Positions 16,545 to 25,571 of a stretch of DNA of 64,000 bases are shown one piece after another. The notes beneath the pieces are model-generated. The model saw only the letters and a program-made list of their open reading frames with translations, ran no database searches and had not been told where the DNA came from. Source of the stretch: Betaproteobacteria bacterium SG8_41 (lineage in GTDB: Bacteria; Pseudomonadota; Gammaproteobacteria; Burkholderiales; SG8-41); the NCBI GenBank assembly GCA_001303585.1, contig LJTT01000012.1, forward strand, positions 1 to 64,000, in the 5' to 3' direction. Position 1 is the first letter of the stretch. The number at the start of each line of letters is the position of its first letter. A program made the position numbers and the translations under genes.

Positions 16545-17471
16545 TCAGCTGAGGCCGTAGAGCTTCTTGCCGGCAACCGGCATCTTCGCCGTCAGGATGT
16601 CGCCCGTGAGCGCCTCGGTGATGTAGATCGTCTTGAAGTCCGGGCCGCCGAACGCGACATTGTCGAGGTGGTGATGGTGCGAGCCCTCGGCATGGACGAG
16701 ATGCGTTGGCAGCATGTTGGCGTCGAAGCGCCAGATGCCCACGCCCAGCTGGCAGACGAGCAATCCATTCTCCCCGTCCATCTCGATGCCGTCCGGGCCC
16801 GCGACGCCGCCCGATAGCTGGATCGCCACGCCGGTCTTGGACACGTTGCCATCGGCCATGATCGGCAGCCGCCACACCTGCTGCGATCGTGTCACTCCGA
16901 CGTAGCAATGTTTCTCGGTTGTGGACAGCGTGATGCCGTTCGGACTCGGAACGTTGCTCGCGAGACGATCGAGTGTGCCATCCGGCCGCAGCCGGAAGAC
17001 GCGTCCCGTGGGATCGACAATGCCGGTCTGGCCCTGATCCGTGAAATAGAGATCGCCGTTCGAGGCGAAGTGGAGATCGTTGAGGCCCTTGAAGCCCTCG
17101 CTGAAGGCGGTTTCGAGGATGGGCTCGAGCTTGCCGGTCTTGGGATCGAGGACCAGGAGCCCCTTCTTGTAATCGGCGATGAACGCGCGGCCATCCTTGT
17201 GGAACTTCAGGCCGTTCGGCCAGCCGTCGTACTGGACGACGAGCTCCCACTCCTTCTTTGGCGAAACCCGGAATACGCGGCCAAAGGGAATGTCCACACA
17301 CCACAGGTTGCCCTCCCGGTCGAAAGACGGGGCCTCGAGAAAGCACTCAACCTCCGCGCCCTGGCGGTTCGGGTCGGACCAGGCGCTGCGGCTCTTGTTG
17401 CGGAACTTTTTTGGAATGGAGGTATAGACCTCCGCCTTGATCAGTTCGAGTTGCTTGAAGGGATTGAACAT
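16545..17471 (-). CDS. SMP-30/gluconolactonase-family lactonase
   Basis: 308 residues from the ATG at 17471 (MFNPFKQLELIK); the longer frame to 17582 runs through a repeat and has no better signal. Six-bladed propeller of the SMP-30/gluconolactonase/LRE family with the metal-site strands GLNDLHFASNGDLYFTD, VPSPNGITLS and AGPDGIEMDGENGL. It would hydrolyse a sugar or other lactone. It precedes the PdxA-like gene in reading direction relative to neither a sugar operon nor a regulator, so the substrate is open. The HHHHLDN block near the C-terminus is unusual but in frame. Confidence 0.85.
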   Translation of the reverse strand: MFNPFKQLELIKAEVYTSIPKKFRNKSRSAWSDPNRQGAEVECFLEAPSFDREGNLWCVDIPFGRVFRVSPKKEWELVVQYDGWPNGLKFHKDGRAFIADYKKGLLVLDPKTGKLEPILETAFSEGFKGLNDLHFASNGDLYFTDQGQTGIVDPTGRVFRLRPDGTLDRLASNVPSPNGITLSTTEKHCYVGVTRSQQVWRLPIMADGNVSKTGVAIQLSGGVAGPDGIEMDGENGLLVCQLGVGIWRFDANMLPTHLVHAEGSHHHHLDNVAFGGPDFKTIYITEALTGDILTAKMPVAGKKLYGLS

Positions 17472-17559
17472 GTTCGGGACCGTGATTGATGAGTGGTGAG
17501 TGGAAAAACAGTCAAAAACCTGTCGTGAAACGCGTTCTGCTTCTCTCGGCGGCCATGAC

Positions 17560-17700
17560 TGCGGTGACCAGTGACCGGTCACCCGTGGCCGCCAAATTGA
17601 CCCAACATGTACGCAGTTGGGGCAGTCTGAATTCTGATCTGTGCTTATCTGCGGTTGAGTTTTCCGTTTCGCGTTTTACGGTTCACGATTCACGGACTTT
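17560..17700. repeat. Heptamer repeat fragments
   Basis: GACCAGTGACCGGTCACCC (about 17570-17588) is a self-complementary heptamer pair. A CGTTTCGCGTTTTACGG-type and TTCACGATTCACGG arm (about 17667-17697) runs into the end of the PdxA-like gene. Confidence 0.6.
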
Positions 17701-18692
17701 CGGGCGGTGGCGAGCTTTGCCGCGAGCCGTAACGCGTACTCGAGCCCGCCCGGATCGGCCTTGCCCTGGCCGACGATATCAAATGCCGTGCCGTGGGCCG
17801 GCGTGGCGAAGACGGTATCCATACCCGCCGTGACCGTGACGCCTTTGCTGAACCCCAGCAGCTTTGTCGCGATCTGGCCCTGATCGTGGTACATCATCAC
17901 GACGCCGTCGAACTCGCCGCGCTTGGCCCGCAAGAAGAGTGTGTCGGCGGGGACGGGGCCGGTCACGCCGACACCCGCAGAACGTAGTTTCTCGACCGCC
18001 GGACGAATAATGCGAATCTCCTCGTCACCGAAGAGCCCGTTCTCTCCGCCGTGGGGATTCAGCGCCGCGACGGCGATGCGCGGAGCGGAATGGCCCATCG
18101 CGCGCAAGGTGCGGTGGGCGAGCTGAACCACGTCATCAATACGCTGCGGCGTGATCAAGTCGAGCGCTTTTCTCAGCGCGACATGCGACGTGACCCGAAA
18201 CGTGGCGAATTCGGGAATCACGTTCATTTCGCCGAATACTCCGGTATGGCCGGTGAGCTCTGCAAACATCCGGTGCTCGTCGGGAAAATTCCACCCGCCC
18301 CGGTGCAGCGCCATCTTGTTGAGCGGCGCAAAGCATATGCCGTCGATTTTGCGCGACAGCGCAAGATCGATCATGAGCTTGAGCGTCTCGCCGGTCAGGC
18401 GGCCTGACTCCGCCGAAACTTCGCCGCGCCCGATGCGCGACGGGTCGATATTTCCCAGATCCACCACGGGCAGCGTTTCTGCCGGCCAGCGCACTTCGTC
18501 CACGCCGGAATACGTCTGATAGCCCAGCTTGACGCCGGCATCGCGCATGCCCAGCTCGAGCACGCGCGCGTCTCCGATCACGATGACGCGCGCAAACTCG
18601 GCGGGCTTTCCGGAGGCCAGCAGCTTGGCCGAGACCTCGGGCCCGATGCCGGTCATATCCCCGAGCATCAGGCCTATCAGGGGCTTGTTCAT
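17676..18692 (-). CDS. PdxA-like 4-hydroxythreonine-4-phosphate dehydrogenase family (PdxA2 type)
   Basis: 338 residues. Metal- and NAD-dependent oxidative decarboxylase fold. Landmarks: LMLGDMTGIGPEV at the N-terminus and the three metal His regions FPDEHRMFAEL, ALNPHGGENGLFGDEE and MYHDQGQIATKLLGF, then FATPAHGTAFDIVGQG. In a window of catabolic genes without pdxJ or ksgA neighbours, this is more likely a PdxA2-type enzyme acting on a phosphorylated hydroxy acid (for example a tetronate phosphate) than the vitamin B6 enzyme. No clear ribosome site. It reads toward the SMP-30 gene. Confidence 0.8.
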   Translation of the reverse strand: MNKPLIGLMLGDMTGIGPEVSAKLLASGKPAEFARVIVIGDARVLELGMRDAGVKLGYQTYSGVDEVRWPAETLPVVDLGNIDPSRIGRGEVSAESGRLTGETLKLMIDLALSRKIDGICFAPLNKMALHRGGWNFPDEHRMFAELTGHTGVFGEMNVIPEFATFRVTSHVALRKALDLITPQRIDDVVQLAHRTLRAMGHSAPRIAVAALNPHGGENGLFGDEEIRIIRPAVEKLRSAGVGVTGPVPADTLFLRAKRGEFDGVVMMYHDQGQIATKLLGFSKGVTVTAGMDTVFATPAHGTAFDIVGQGKADPGGLEYALRLAAKLATARKSVNREP

Positions 18693-18714
18693 AGTACGTG
18701 AGTGGTGAGAGGCG

Positions 18715-19075
18715 CTCGCAAGTCGTATCTAGCCGCCGATAAACTCTCTAAGATCCGTGAATCGTAAATCGTGAATCGGAAAACCCGTTTAAGGCCAAGA
18801 ATTAGCCGCCGATAGACGCCGATGAACGCCGATTTACTTAAACAAAAACCGTTCTGCCTTCTGCCTTCTGCCTTCTGATTTTGGGCGCCGCCGCCGGTGA
18901 ACGCCGATAAACGCAGATGAATCCGAACCAAAAAATTAAAAGAACGAAAATCGGAAAACCAACTACGAACAGATTACGCGCCCTTCCATTAGCAGCAAAA
19001 TAGTTTTTTCGCTGATTTGTGTTCTCTGCTAATAAGAATCTGCGTTTATCCGCGTTTATCTGCGGCTAATGAGGT
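18715..19075. repeat. Composite minisatellite region in a 417-bp gene-free gap
   Basis: The whole gap 18693-19109 holds no gene. From left to right: CCGCCGATAAAC units (18730s); GTGAATCGTAAATCGTGAATCG (18757-18779); GCCGATAGACGCCGATGAAC units (18803-18830); four tandem copies of TTCTGCC (about 18850-18877); GCCGATAAACGCAGATG (about 18902-18918); and on the right the inverse arm ATCTGCGTTTATCCGCG plus TTTATCTGCGGCTAA (19040-19069). Three repeat families are thus nested in one gap. Confidence 0.75.
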
Positions 19076-19109
19076 CTTGTCGTTGATCTACGATCGGGCC
19101 GGAGTCCGG

Positions 19110-20561
19110 CTAGCGGCGCTTGCGCGTCTTCTTCTTTGCGACGCGACGCGAACCGCCGACGGCAAGAAGGCGGGTGAGCTCGCGCACGTTCTTCAGCTTC
19201 TCGAGATCAAACACCATTTCCACGATCTTCTCTGCGCTCGCTTTCGGAAGCTTTCCCCAGGCTGCGCATTCGCGGAATTTGTCCGCCAGTTCCTGGTCGC
19301 TCATCGGGTTGGCCGGGCTGCCCTTGCCGAAATCGGCCCGTCCGCTCAAGGTCCGGCCGTCGGTCAGCTCGATGTCGATGAGGGTCGTCATTTTTTCATA
19401 ACCTGCGGCTTCAGCAATCGGATTCACGCCGAAGTCAACTTTTTCGATCATGGCCTGCACATCGCGGCGGTTGACCGTCTTGTCCGTGAATTCAGCGAGC
19501 CCGGCCTTTCGCTCCAGCAGCAGGATGGCCATGCAGAATTCCATGCTGAACTTGGCCTGCAGCTCGTTCTTCGGCCGGTGGTGGATGAGCGCATTGGGCA
19601 TGTGCCGGTTGGTGCCGACCTTGACCCTGGCTACCTGCGCAGGGCGGATGTCGTACTGCCGGATGAGATCCAGCATGAGGCCCATGCCTGGGTGCGTCAG
19701 GGATCCGCTCGGGTGCGGCTTGATCGAGACCCCGGGGAAAGCAAACGACCAGGGATGACCGAGCTTGCCCTCGATTGCGGCCGGATCGTAGCCCCCGCCA
19801 GCCGCCTTGAAGAATCCGCGCCCGGCTTCAAGCACGATCGGGGTGGCGGTCCACCCGAGTCGCGCGAAATCCACGGCCACGATCCCGCTCTCGCAGGAGC
19901 GCCCGGGGTGGAAAGGCTTGGTCATTGTGCCGAAGTTCTCGCGCAGGCCAGCCGCCTGGCTTGCCGCGATGCCGAGCGCGCGGCGCGTCTCCTCATGGTT
20001 GAGGCGCAACATCCGCGCCGCGCCGGCGGCCGCAGCGATCGTGCCAATCGTTGCGGTCGAATGGAACCCATGGTCGTAGTGCCGCGGATTGATTGCCTCG
20101 GAGACCTTGGTTTCGACCTCGACGGCGAGCTGATAGGCCGTCAGCATATCGAGGCCGGAACGGCCGTCGCGCTCAGCCAGCGCGAGCACCGGGGGCAACG
20201 CGGGCGCAGTAGGATGCGTGAGCAGGCCATACACGCGATCCTTCGCGACCGCCAGCTGCGTGTCGTCGTAGTCGTCGGCGTGGATCGCGATGCCGTTGGC
20301 AAAGGCTGCAAAGCGCGGCGGCAACTTGAGCGCCGTTCCGATGACCGTGCAGCCGCGGTCGGTCGCGCAGCCAAGGGTGCGCAAATACTGGCGCACGATG
20401 TGACCGGATTCGGCCGCGTTGCCGGCGAGCGCCAGGCCGAGGCCGTCCAGGATCGAGCGCTTGCCGAGGCGCATAACGTCCTTCGGGATGTCGCCCGCCC
20501 GTGTGGTCGTTAAGAATTGTGCAACGTAGCCGGTGAGGGATTCATTTTGGGTTGAAGACAT
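19110..20561 (-). CDS. MmgE/PrpD family protein (copy 1 of 3)
   Basis: 483 residues, with AGGAAG upstream of the ATG. The MmgE/PrpD fold covers 2-methylcitrate dehydratase, cis-aconitate decarboxylase and iminodisuccinate epimerase. Family signs are ANGIAIHADDYDDTQ, HPTAPALPPVLAL, HSTATIGTIAAAAGAARML, GTMTKPFHPGRS and a C-terminal lid domain with SDQELADKFRECA. It ends with a Lys/Arg-rich tail. No prpBC genes are adjacent, so a 2-methylcitrate role is not supported. It is divergent from the aconitase gene with a 239 bp gap. Confidence 0.88.
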   Translation of the reverse strand: MSSTQNESLTGYVAQFLTTTRAGDIPKDVMRLGKRSILDGLGLALAGNAAESGHIVRQYLRTLGCATDRGCTVIGTALKLPPRFAAFANGIAIHADDYDDTQLAVAKDRVYGLLTHPTAPALPPVLALAERDGRSGLDMLTAYQLAVEVETKVSEAINPRHYDHGFHSTATIGTIAAAAGAARMLRLNHEETRRALGIAASQAAGLRENFGTMTKPFHPGRSCESGIVAVDFARLGWTATPIVLEAGRGFFKAAGGGYDPAAIEGKLGHPWSFAFPGVSIKPHPSGSLTHPGMGLMLDLIRQYDIRPAQVARVKVGTNRHMPNALIHHRPKNELQAKFSMEFCMAILLLERKAGLAEFTDKTVNRRDVQAMIEKVDFGVNPIAEAAGYEKMTTLIDIELTDGRTLSGRADFGKGSPANPMSDQELADKFRECAAWGKLPKASAEKIVEMVFDLEKLKNVRELTRLLAVGGSRRVAKKKTRKRR

Positions 20562-20800
20562 ACCGTAGCTTCCTGCGGGAAAGGGGTGCTGGATACCACA
20601 TCTGATACCACATCTCGCGCTGCGTTGCCAGCGCGACGCGCGGTGGTTGACCGGATGAAATACCAGCGGGTAACCTCGCGCTTCCCTGCCTGTGCCGCCA
20701 ACCGGCTCGCGATTATGAACATCTCTGGAATAGAAGCGCTTCCGGCCTCATGGCGAGTGGCGGCCCGCATCCTGGTCGGCCTTCTCGAGAAGATAGCGGT

Positions 20801-23494
20801 ATGACCGACCTGCAGCGCGCAACATTAGACCAGTTCGATGTGGACGGCACGGCTTACTGTTATCACAGCCTGCCGAAGCTTGCCGCGCAAGCGGAAATGC
20901 CAGGGTTCGATACGCTGCCGTTTTCGTTGCGCATCCTTGCTGAAAATCTCCTGCGGCATGCCGGCGAGCCCGATGTCGCGCCGGGCATGCTGGAGGCGAT
21001 CGCCCGCGGGGAGCGCGGTTTTGAAATTCCGTTCCGGCCCGCCCGCGTCCTGCTGCAGGATGGGCTGGGCGTTCCCGCCATGGTGGACCTCGCCGCCCTG
21101 CGTGACGCCATCGCCGCTGCAGGCGGCGATCCGCTGACCGTGAATCCGCGGATTCCGGTCGATTTCGTGATCGACCATTCGCTCGTCGCTGATGTGGCGG
21201 GTGCCCCGGATGCGGCACGGCGCAATATCGAGATCGAGTACGCCCGCAATCGCGAGCGCTTTGCGTTCCTGGCCTGGTGCCAGGGCGCGTTCCGCAATGT
21301 CCGGGTCGTGCCGCCGGACAGCGGCATCGTGCATCAGTTGAATGTCGAGCGGTTCGCTCGCGTCGTGTGGAGCGCGCCTGCTGACGGGGGCTGCATGGCG
21401 TACCCCGATACCGTGATTTGCAACGACAGTCATACGCCGATGGTGAACGGTATCGGTGTGGTGGGGTGGGGCGTCGGCGGCATCGAGGCGGAGGCCGCGA
21501 TGCTTGGGCATCCGCTGCCGCTGCGCGTGCCGGAAGTGGTCGGCGTGCGCGTCTCCGGCGCGTTGCCGCTCGGCGCAACTGCCACCGATCTCGTCTTGAC
21601 CATCACGGAGTTGCTGCGCCGCCACGGCGTCGTCGGCAAGTTTGTCGAGTTCTTCGGGCCGGGGCTCGACGCCTTTCCGGTCGCGGACCGCGTGACCGTT
21701 TCCAACATGGCACCGGAGTACGGCGCCACCTGCGTATTCTTTCCTCTCGATGAGAAGTGCCTCGACTATCTGGCGCTGACAGGCCGCGACGCCGAGACGG
21801 TCGCGCTCGCCCGTGCCTATACGCAGCGGCAAGGCCTGTGGCGCGATGGCGCAACGCCGGCGCTGCGCTTCGACGTGGTGGTTGACCTCGACCTCGCGCG
21901 CGTCGAGCGCTGCATCGCGGGCCCGCGTCGTCCTCAGGATCGCGTTCCCCTGGAGCAGGCGGCTGCGCGGTTCAAGGATGCGGTATCGTCGCTTGCGCGC
22001 GACGGGCGCGCGGAGCCGACGAGGCGCGCCCCGGTCGAGGGGCGCGACTACAAGCTGGGCGATGGCGACGTGGTGATCGCGGCCATCACGAGCTGCACCA
22101 ACACCTCGAATCCGGCGAACATGATTGCGGCGGGGTTGCTCGCGCGCAATGCCGTCTCACGTGGGCTTGCGTCCAAGCCCTGGGTGAAAACATCCCTTGC
22201 GCCGGGCTCGAAAGTGGTCATGGCCTATCTCGAACGCGCGGGTCTGGTTGCTCCTCTCGAGAAGCTGGGCTTTCACCTGGTCGGGTTCGGCTGCACGACG
22301 TGCAATGGCAACTCAGGGCCGCTCGCGCCGGAGATCGAGGGAGCGGTGACACGCGGCGAGCTGGTCTCCGTCGCGGTGCTCTCCGGAAACCGGAATTTCG
22401 AGGGCAGGGTGCATCCGCTGGCGCAGGCTGCTTATCTCGCCTCGCCGCCGCTCGTCGTGGCTTATGCGATTGCCGGCACGATGTCGCGCGATCTCTCGAC
22501 GGAGCCGCTCGGCAGCGGCGCCGGCGGCGAACCGGTCCACCTGAAGGACGTGTGGCCGGACCCGGAGGAAGTTGCGAAAACGCTGGCTGCGTGCGTGAGC
22601 GCCGACCTCTATCGCAGCAGCTACGAAGGGCTGTTCGAAGGCGCGCCGGAGTGGCGGGCGCTGCGCGGCGATGCGCCGCCGCTGTTTCCCTGGCAGTCCG
22701 ACAGCACGTTCCTGCGGCGCCCGCCTTTCTTCGATGGCGTCGGTGCGCAGCCCGCCCCGATGCGTGACCTCAAGGGGATGCGCGTGCTCGCGATGCTCGG
22801 CGACATGGTGACGACGGACCATATGTCGCCGTCAGGCGCGATTCCCCTCGACAGTCCGACGGGGCGTTATCTCACCGAACGCGGCCTGAGGCCCGCCGAT
22901 TTTCAAAGCTATGTCAGCCGCCGTGGCAATCACGAGGTCGGTGTGCGCTCGACGTTCGGGTCGGCGCGGCTTAAGAACAAGCTGGTAGCGGGGCAGCAGG
23001 GCGCCTTCACGCGGTTGCAGCCGGAGGGCAAGGTGCTCCCGATTTACGACGCGGCCGAGGTTTATCGCGCCCGCGGCGTCCCGCTTATCGTGATCGCCGG
23101 CCGCGACTACGGTGCCGGCTCGTCTCGCGACTGGGCCGCGAAAGGGCCCGCGCTGCTCGGCGTGCGCGCCGTGCTTGCGCAGAGCTTCGAGCGCATTCAC
23201 CGCTCCAATCTCGTGGGCATGGGCGTGCTGCCTCTGGAGTTTCGCGAGGGAGACAGCGCGGAGCGCCTTGGTATCGATGGCACCGAGACCTTCGACCTCG
23301 TCGGGCTCGGGCAGGGGCTCGAGCCGCTGCAGGACATGGAGTTGATGGCTCACCGCGCGAGCGGCGCGGCGCAACGCATTCCCGTGAGGGTGCGCATCGA
23401 TACCCCGCGCGAGCTGGAGTATTTCCAGCATGGCGGCATTCTGCCTTACGTGTTGCGCGACGCGCTCGCCGCCGGCCGCCGCCGCCGGGGCTGA
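20801..23494 (+). CDS. acnA: Aconitate hydratase A type
   Basis: 897 residues from the ATG at 20801 (GAGAAG upstream). [4Fe-4S] hydro-lyase of the AcnA/IRP group: DSHTPMVNGIGVVGWGVGGIEAE, cluster Cys in SCTNTSNP (about 432) and in GCTTCNGNSGP (about 498 and 501), and the C-terminal swivel domain with GRDYGAGSSRDWAAKGP and SFERIHRSNLVGMGVLPL. Interconverts citrate and isocitrate through cis-aconitate. It heads a row with LeuC- and LeuD-type genes, an enolase-superfamily gene and a lyase. This may therefore be a second, catabolic aconitase acting on a related tricarboxylate; the sequence alone cannot decide. Confidence 0.92.
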   Translation: MTDLQRATLDQFDVDGTAYCYHSLPKLAAQAEMPGFDTLPFSLRILAENLLRHAGEPDVAPGMLEAIARGERGFEIPFRPARVLLQDGLGVPAMVDLAALRDAIAAAGGDPLTVNPRIPVDFVIDHSLVADVAGAPDAARRNIEIEYARNRERFAFLAWCQGAFRNVRVVPPDSGIVHQLNVERFARVVWSAPADGGCMAYPDTVICNDSHTPMVNGIGVVGWGVGGIEAEAAMLGHPLPLRVPEVVGVRVSGALPLGATATDLVLTITELLRRHGVVGKFVEFFGPGLDAFPVADRVTVSNMAPEYGATCVFFPLDEKCLDYLALTGRDAETVALARAYTQRQGLWRDGATPALRFDVVVDLDLARVERCIAGPRRPQDRVPLEQAAARFKDAVSSLARDGRAEPTRRAPVEGRDYKLGDGDVVIAAITSCTNTSNPANMIAAGLLARNAVSRGLASKPWVKTSLAPGSKVVMAYLERAGLVAPLEKLGFHLVGFGCTTCNGNSGPLAPEIEGAVTRGELVSVAVLSGNRNFEGRVHPLAQAAYLASPPLVVAYAIAGTMSRDLSTEPLGSGAGGEPVHLKDVWPDPEEVAKTLAACVSADLYRSSYEGLFEGAPEWRALRGDAPPLFPWQSDSTFLRRPPFFDGVGAQPAPMRDLKGMRVLAMLGDMVTTDHMSPSGAIPLDSPTGRYLTERGLRPADFQSYVSRRGNHEVGVRSTFGSARLKNKLVAGQQGAFTRLQPEGKVLPIYDAAEVYRARGVPLIVIAGRDYGAGSSRDWAAKGPALLGVRAVLAQSFERIHRSNLVGMGVLPLEFREGDSAERLGIDGTETFDLVGLGQGLEPLQDMELMAHRASGAAQRIPVRVRIDTPRELEYFQHGGILPYVLRDALAAGRRRRG

Positions 23495-23545
23495 TACAAT
23501 TGGCGGCCCGGCGCTGCGGCGCGCCGCGTATCCAAGAGGAGATCA

Positions 23546-24838
23546 ATGGGTTCGACTATCGCCGAAAAGATTCTCGGCCATCACGCCGGCGGCAAGACGG
23601 TAGGAGCGGGCGATGTCGTCGTCGCGGAGGTAGATTTCGCGATGCTGCACGACGCGCGTGCGGGCAACGCGCTGAAAATGGTCGAGAAGCTCGGCGCCGG
23701 CCAGCTGCCGTTTGCCTCGCGCACCGCTTTTGTTCTTGACCACTATTCTCCTCCGCCCCATCCCGAGGCCGCCAACACCCATCGCGCGATGCGTGAATTT
23801 GCCGATGCACACGGGGCGGTTTTGTACGATGTGGGCGACGGCATCTGCCACCAGGTCCTGCCCGAGGGCGGGCATTTCACCTGCGGTGACGTGGTGGTGG
23901 GCACCGACACGCACTCGACGACATACGGGGCGTTCAACGCCTTCGGTTGCGGCATCGAGGGCACCGATCTCTCGGCCGTGATGATGACCGGCAAGCTCTG
24001 GTTCCGGGTCCCCGAGACGATCAGCGTGGAGCTTAAGGGCCAGCTGCAGCCGGGGGTGTGGGCGAAAGACGTGACGCTTACGCTGCTGGGACGCCTGGGT
24101 GCCGAGGGGGCAAATTACCGCGCCATCGAATACCGTGGTAGCGCCGTCGCGGCGATGGATGTGGACGACCGCATGACGCTCGCAAATCACGCTGCAGAGC
24201 TTGGCGCGAAGGCGGCGCTTCTGGAGGCGGACGAGAAAACCTTCGCCTGGCTCAAGGCGCGCGGCGCGCGTCCACCGCGTCCGGTCGCTGCCGATGCGGA
24301 CGCGCGCTACTGCGAGCGCATCGACATTGACGCATCGCGGCTCGCGCCACAGGTGGCGCGCCGGCACCGGATCGACGACGTGGTGAGCGTGACGGAAGTC
24401 GAGAAGCAGAAAATACAGTTTGCGCTTGTCGGGACCTGCACCAACGGCCGGCTGGACGACTTGCGCCAGGCCGCGGCAATTCTGAAGGGCAAGCGCATTG
24501 CCAAAGGGGTGCGGATGATCGTCACCCCCGCCTCGCGGCAGGTGTGGCTTGCGGCCGCGCGCGAGGGAATTGTCGAGGCGCTCACTGCGGCCGGGGCGTC
24601 GGTGGAGGCCGCGGGCTGCGGAACCTGCGTCAACATCACCGGTCACCTGATCACGGGCGACGACGACGTCGTGATCTCGAGCGCAAACCGCAACTTCAAG
24701 GGGCGCCTTGGCAACGCGAAATCGGATATCTGGTTGGGCTCTGCGGCGACGGTGGCGGCATCCGCGCTGACCGGCTTCATCACCGATCCGCGCGAAGTCG
24801 CCGGTGGCACTTGGCGCTCGGAAAGAGCTGCAGCGTAA
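23546..24838 (+). CDS. leuC: 3-isopropylmalate dehydratase/homoaconitase-type large subunit
   Basis: 430 residues with AGAGGAG before the ATG. Aconitase-superfamily large subunit of the short LeuC2/homoaconitase kind: GDGICHQVLPE, GTDTHSTTYGAFNAFGCGIEGTD, cluster Cys in GTCTNGRLDD and GCGTCVNITG, and EGANYRAIEYRG. It works with the small subunit encoded after a repeat-filled gap. The length and motifs match the clade that includes archaeal LeuC and homoaconitase and several catabolic dehydratases (for example dimethylmalate dehydratase). Placement among catabolic genes makes leucine biosynthesis unlikely; the symbol is by family only. Confidence 0.85.
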   Translation: MGSTIAEKILGHHAGGKTVGAGDVVVAEVDFAMLHDARAGNALKMVEKLGAGQLPFASRTAFVLDHYSPPPHPEAANTHRAMREFADAHGAVLYDVGDGICHQVLPEGGHFTCGDVVVGTDTHSTTYGAFNAFGCGIEGTDLSAVMMTGKLWFRVPETISVELKGQLQPGVWAKDVTLTLLGRLGAEGANYRAIEYRGSAVAAMDVDDRMTLANHAAELGAKAALLEADEKTFAWLKARGARPPRPVAADADARYCERIDIDASRLAPQVARRHRIDDVVSVTEVEKQKIQFALVGTCTNGRLDDLRQAAAILKGKRIAKGVRMIVTPASRQVWLAAAREGIVEALTAAGASVEAAGCGTCVNITGHLITGDDDVVISSANRNFKGRLGNAKSDIWLGSAATVAASALTGFITDPREVAGGTWRSERAAA

Positions 24839-24846
24839 AGGTCAAT

Positions 24847-24960
24847 TAACCACGGAACCACACGGAACCACACGGACAATACCCTGTCGCAATCAACTTT
24901 TCGGTTCAGACTCTTTTCCGTGTATTTCCGTGTATTTCCGTGTGATTCCGTGGCTGAGGA
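24847..24960. repeat. 10-bp unit dyad minisatellite between leuC and leuD
   Basis: The left arm has CCACGGAACCACACGGAACC units (about 24851-24878). The right arm has four inverse units TTCCGTGTAT, TTCCGTGTAT, TTCCGTGTGA and TTCCGTGGCT (about 24916-24955). The loop is about 35 bases. The element lies inside what should be one operon. Confidence 0.8.
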
Positions 24961-24975
24961 TAACGGGGATATGAC

Positions 24976-25497
24976 ATGAGCACTGTCATTCGCGGCCGGG
25001 CACACGTGCTCGGTGACGACATCAATACCGATTTGCATTGCTCGAGCAAATACCTGCCGGGCAAGGACAACGCCTACATCGCGCAGCACGCCTTCGAGCA
25101 GCTCGTGCCCGATTTTCCGGCCCGTTTCAAAGCGGGCGACGTCATCGTCGCCGGCAAGAACTTCGGGATCAATTCCTCGCGCGAGCAGGCGGTGCACATC
25201 ATGCGAGCGATGGGCGTGGCCGCGATCGTCGCGGCGTCTTTCGGCCGGCAATTTTTCCGGAACTGCATCAACAACGGTCTGCCTGTGGTCGAATGCGACA
25301 TTACGGGTATTGACCAGGGCGACGAGATCGAGGTCGATGTCGGCACTGGACGCGTCGCCGTGCCGCAACGCAAGATCGCCCGCACCGTGGCGGCATTGCC
25401 GGCCGAGGTTCAGGCGATTCTCGCCGCTGGCGGGCTGATCGCGTTTCTGCAGAAGCATCCCGACTGGACGCTGGAACGCGTGTCCAGTGACCGGTGA
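24976..25497 (+). CDS. leuD: 3-isopropylmalate dehydratase-type small subunit
   Basis: 173 residues, GGGG upstream. Swivel-domain partner of the LeuC-type subunit: GRAHVLGDDINTDLH at the N-terminus, GKNFGINSSREQAVHIMRAMG (substrate-binding loop with SSRE) and SFGRQFFRNCINNGLPVVE. Short form (160-175 residues) as expected for partners of LeuC2-type large subunits. It is separated from its partner by a 137 bp dyad repeat. Family assignment is secure; the substrate is unknown. Confidence 0.88.
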   Translation: MSTVIRGRAHVLGDDINTDLHCSSKYLPGKDNAYIAQHAFEQLVPDFPARFKAGDVIVAGKNFGINSSREQAVHIMRAMGVAAIVAASFGRQFFRNCINNGLPVVECDITGIDQGDEIEVDVGTGRVAVPQRKIARTVAALPAEVQAILAAGGLIAFLQKHPDWTLERVSSDR

Positions 25498-25562
25498 CCA
25501 GTGACCCGTAATGTGCGTTTGAATACCGTGTCACGTTTTCCGTGTCGCGTTTCACGAAACAG
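25485..25562. repeat. Heptamer repeats after leuD
   Basis: GTCCAGTGACCGGTGACCAG and GTGACCCGT units (25482-25510) overlap the leuD stop codon. A GTGTCACGTTTTCC / GTGTCGCGTTTCACG arm follows (25529-25558). Confidence 0.6.
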
Positions 25563-25571
25563 GACCGAAAA

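Noticed and set aside
19017-20513. 498-codon plus-strand frame opposite MmgE/PrpD copy 1
   Set aside because: Antisense shadow of a well-conserved gene; no motif or start signal.
23492-23500. TGATACAAT as an extended -10 for leuC
   Set aside because: It overlaps the acnA stop codon, has no -35 in a very G+C-rich stretch, and acnA and leuC are only 51 bp apart, so read-through is simpler.
23546-25497. Leucine biosynthesis operon (leuC, leuD and IPMDH-like genes)
   Set aside because: No leuA or leuB in the expected order, the large subunit is of the short LeuC2/homoaconitase kind, and the neighbours are catabolic; used only as family names.
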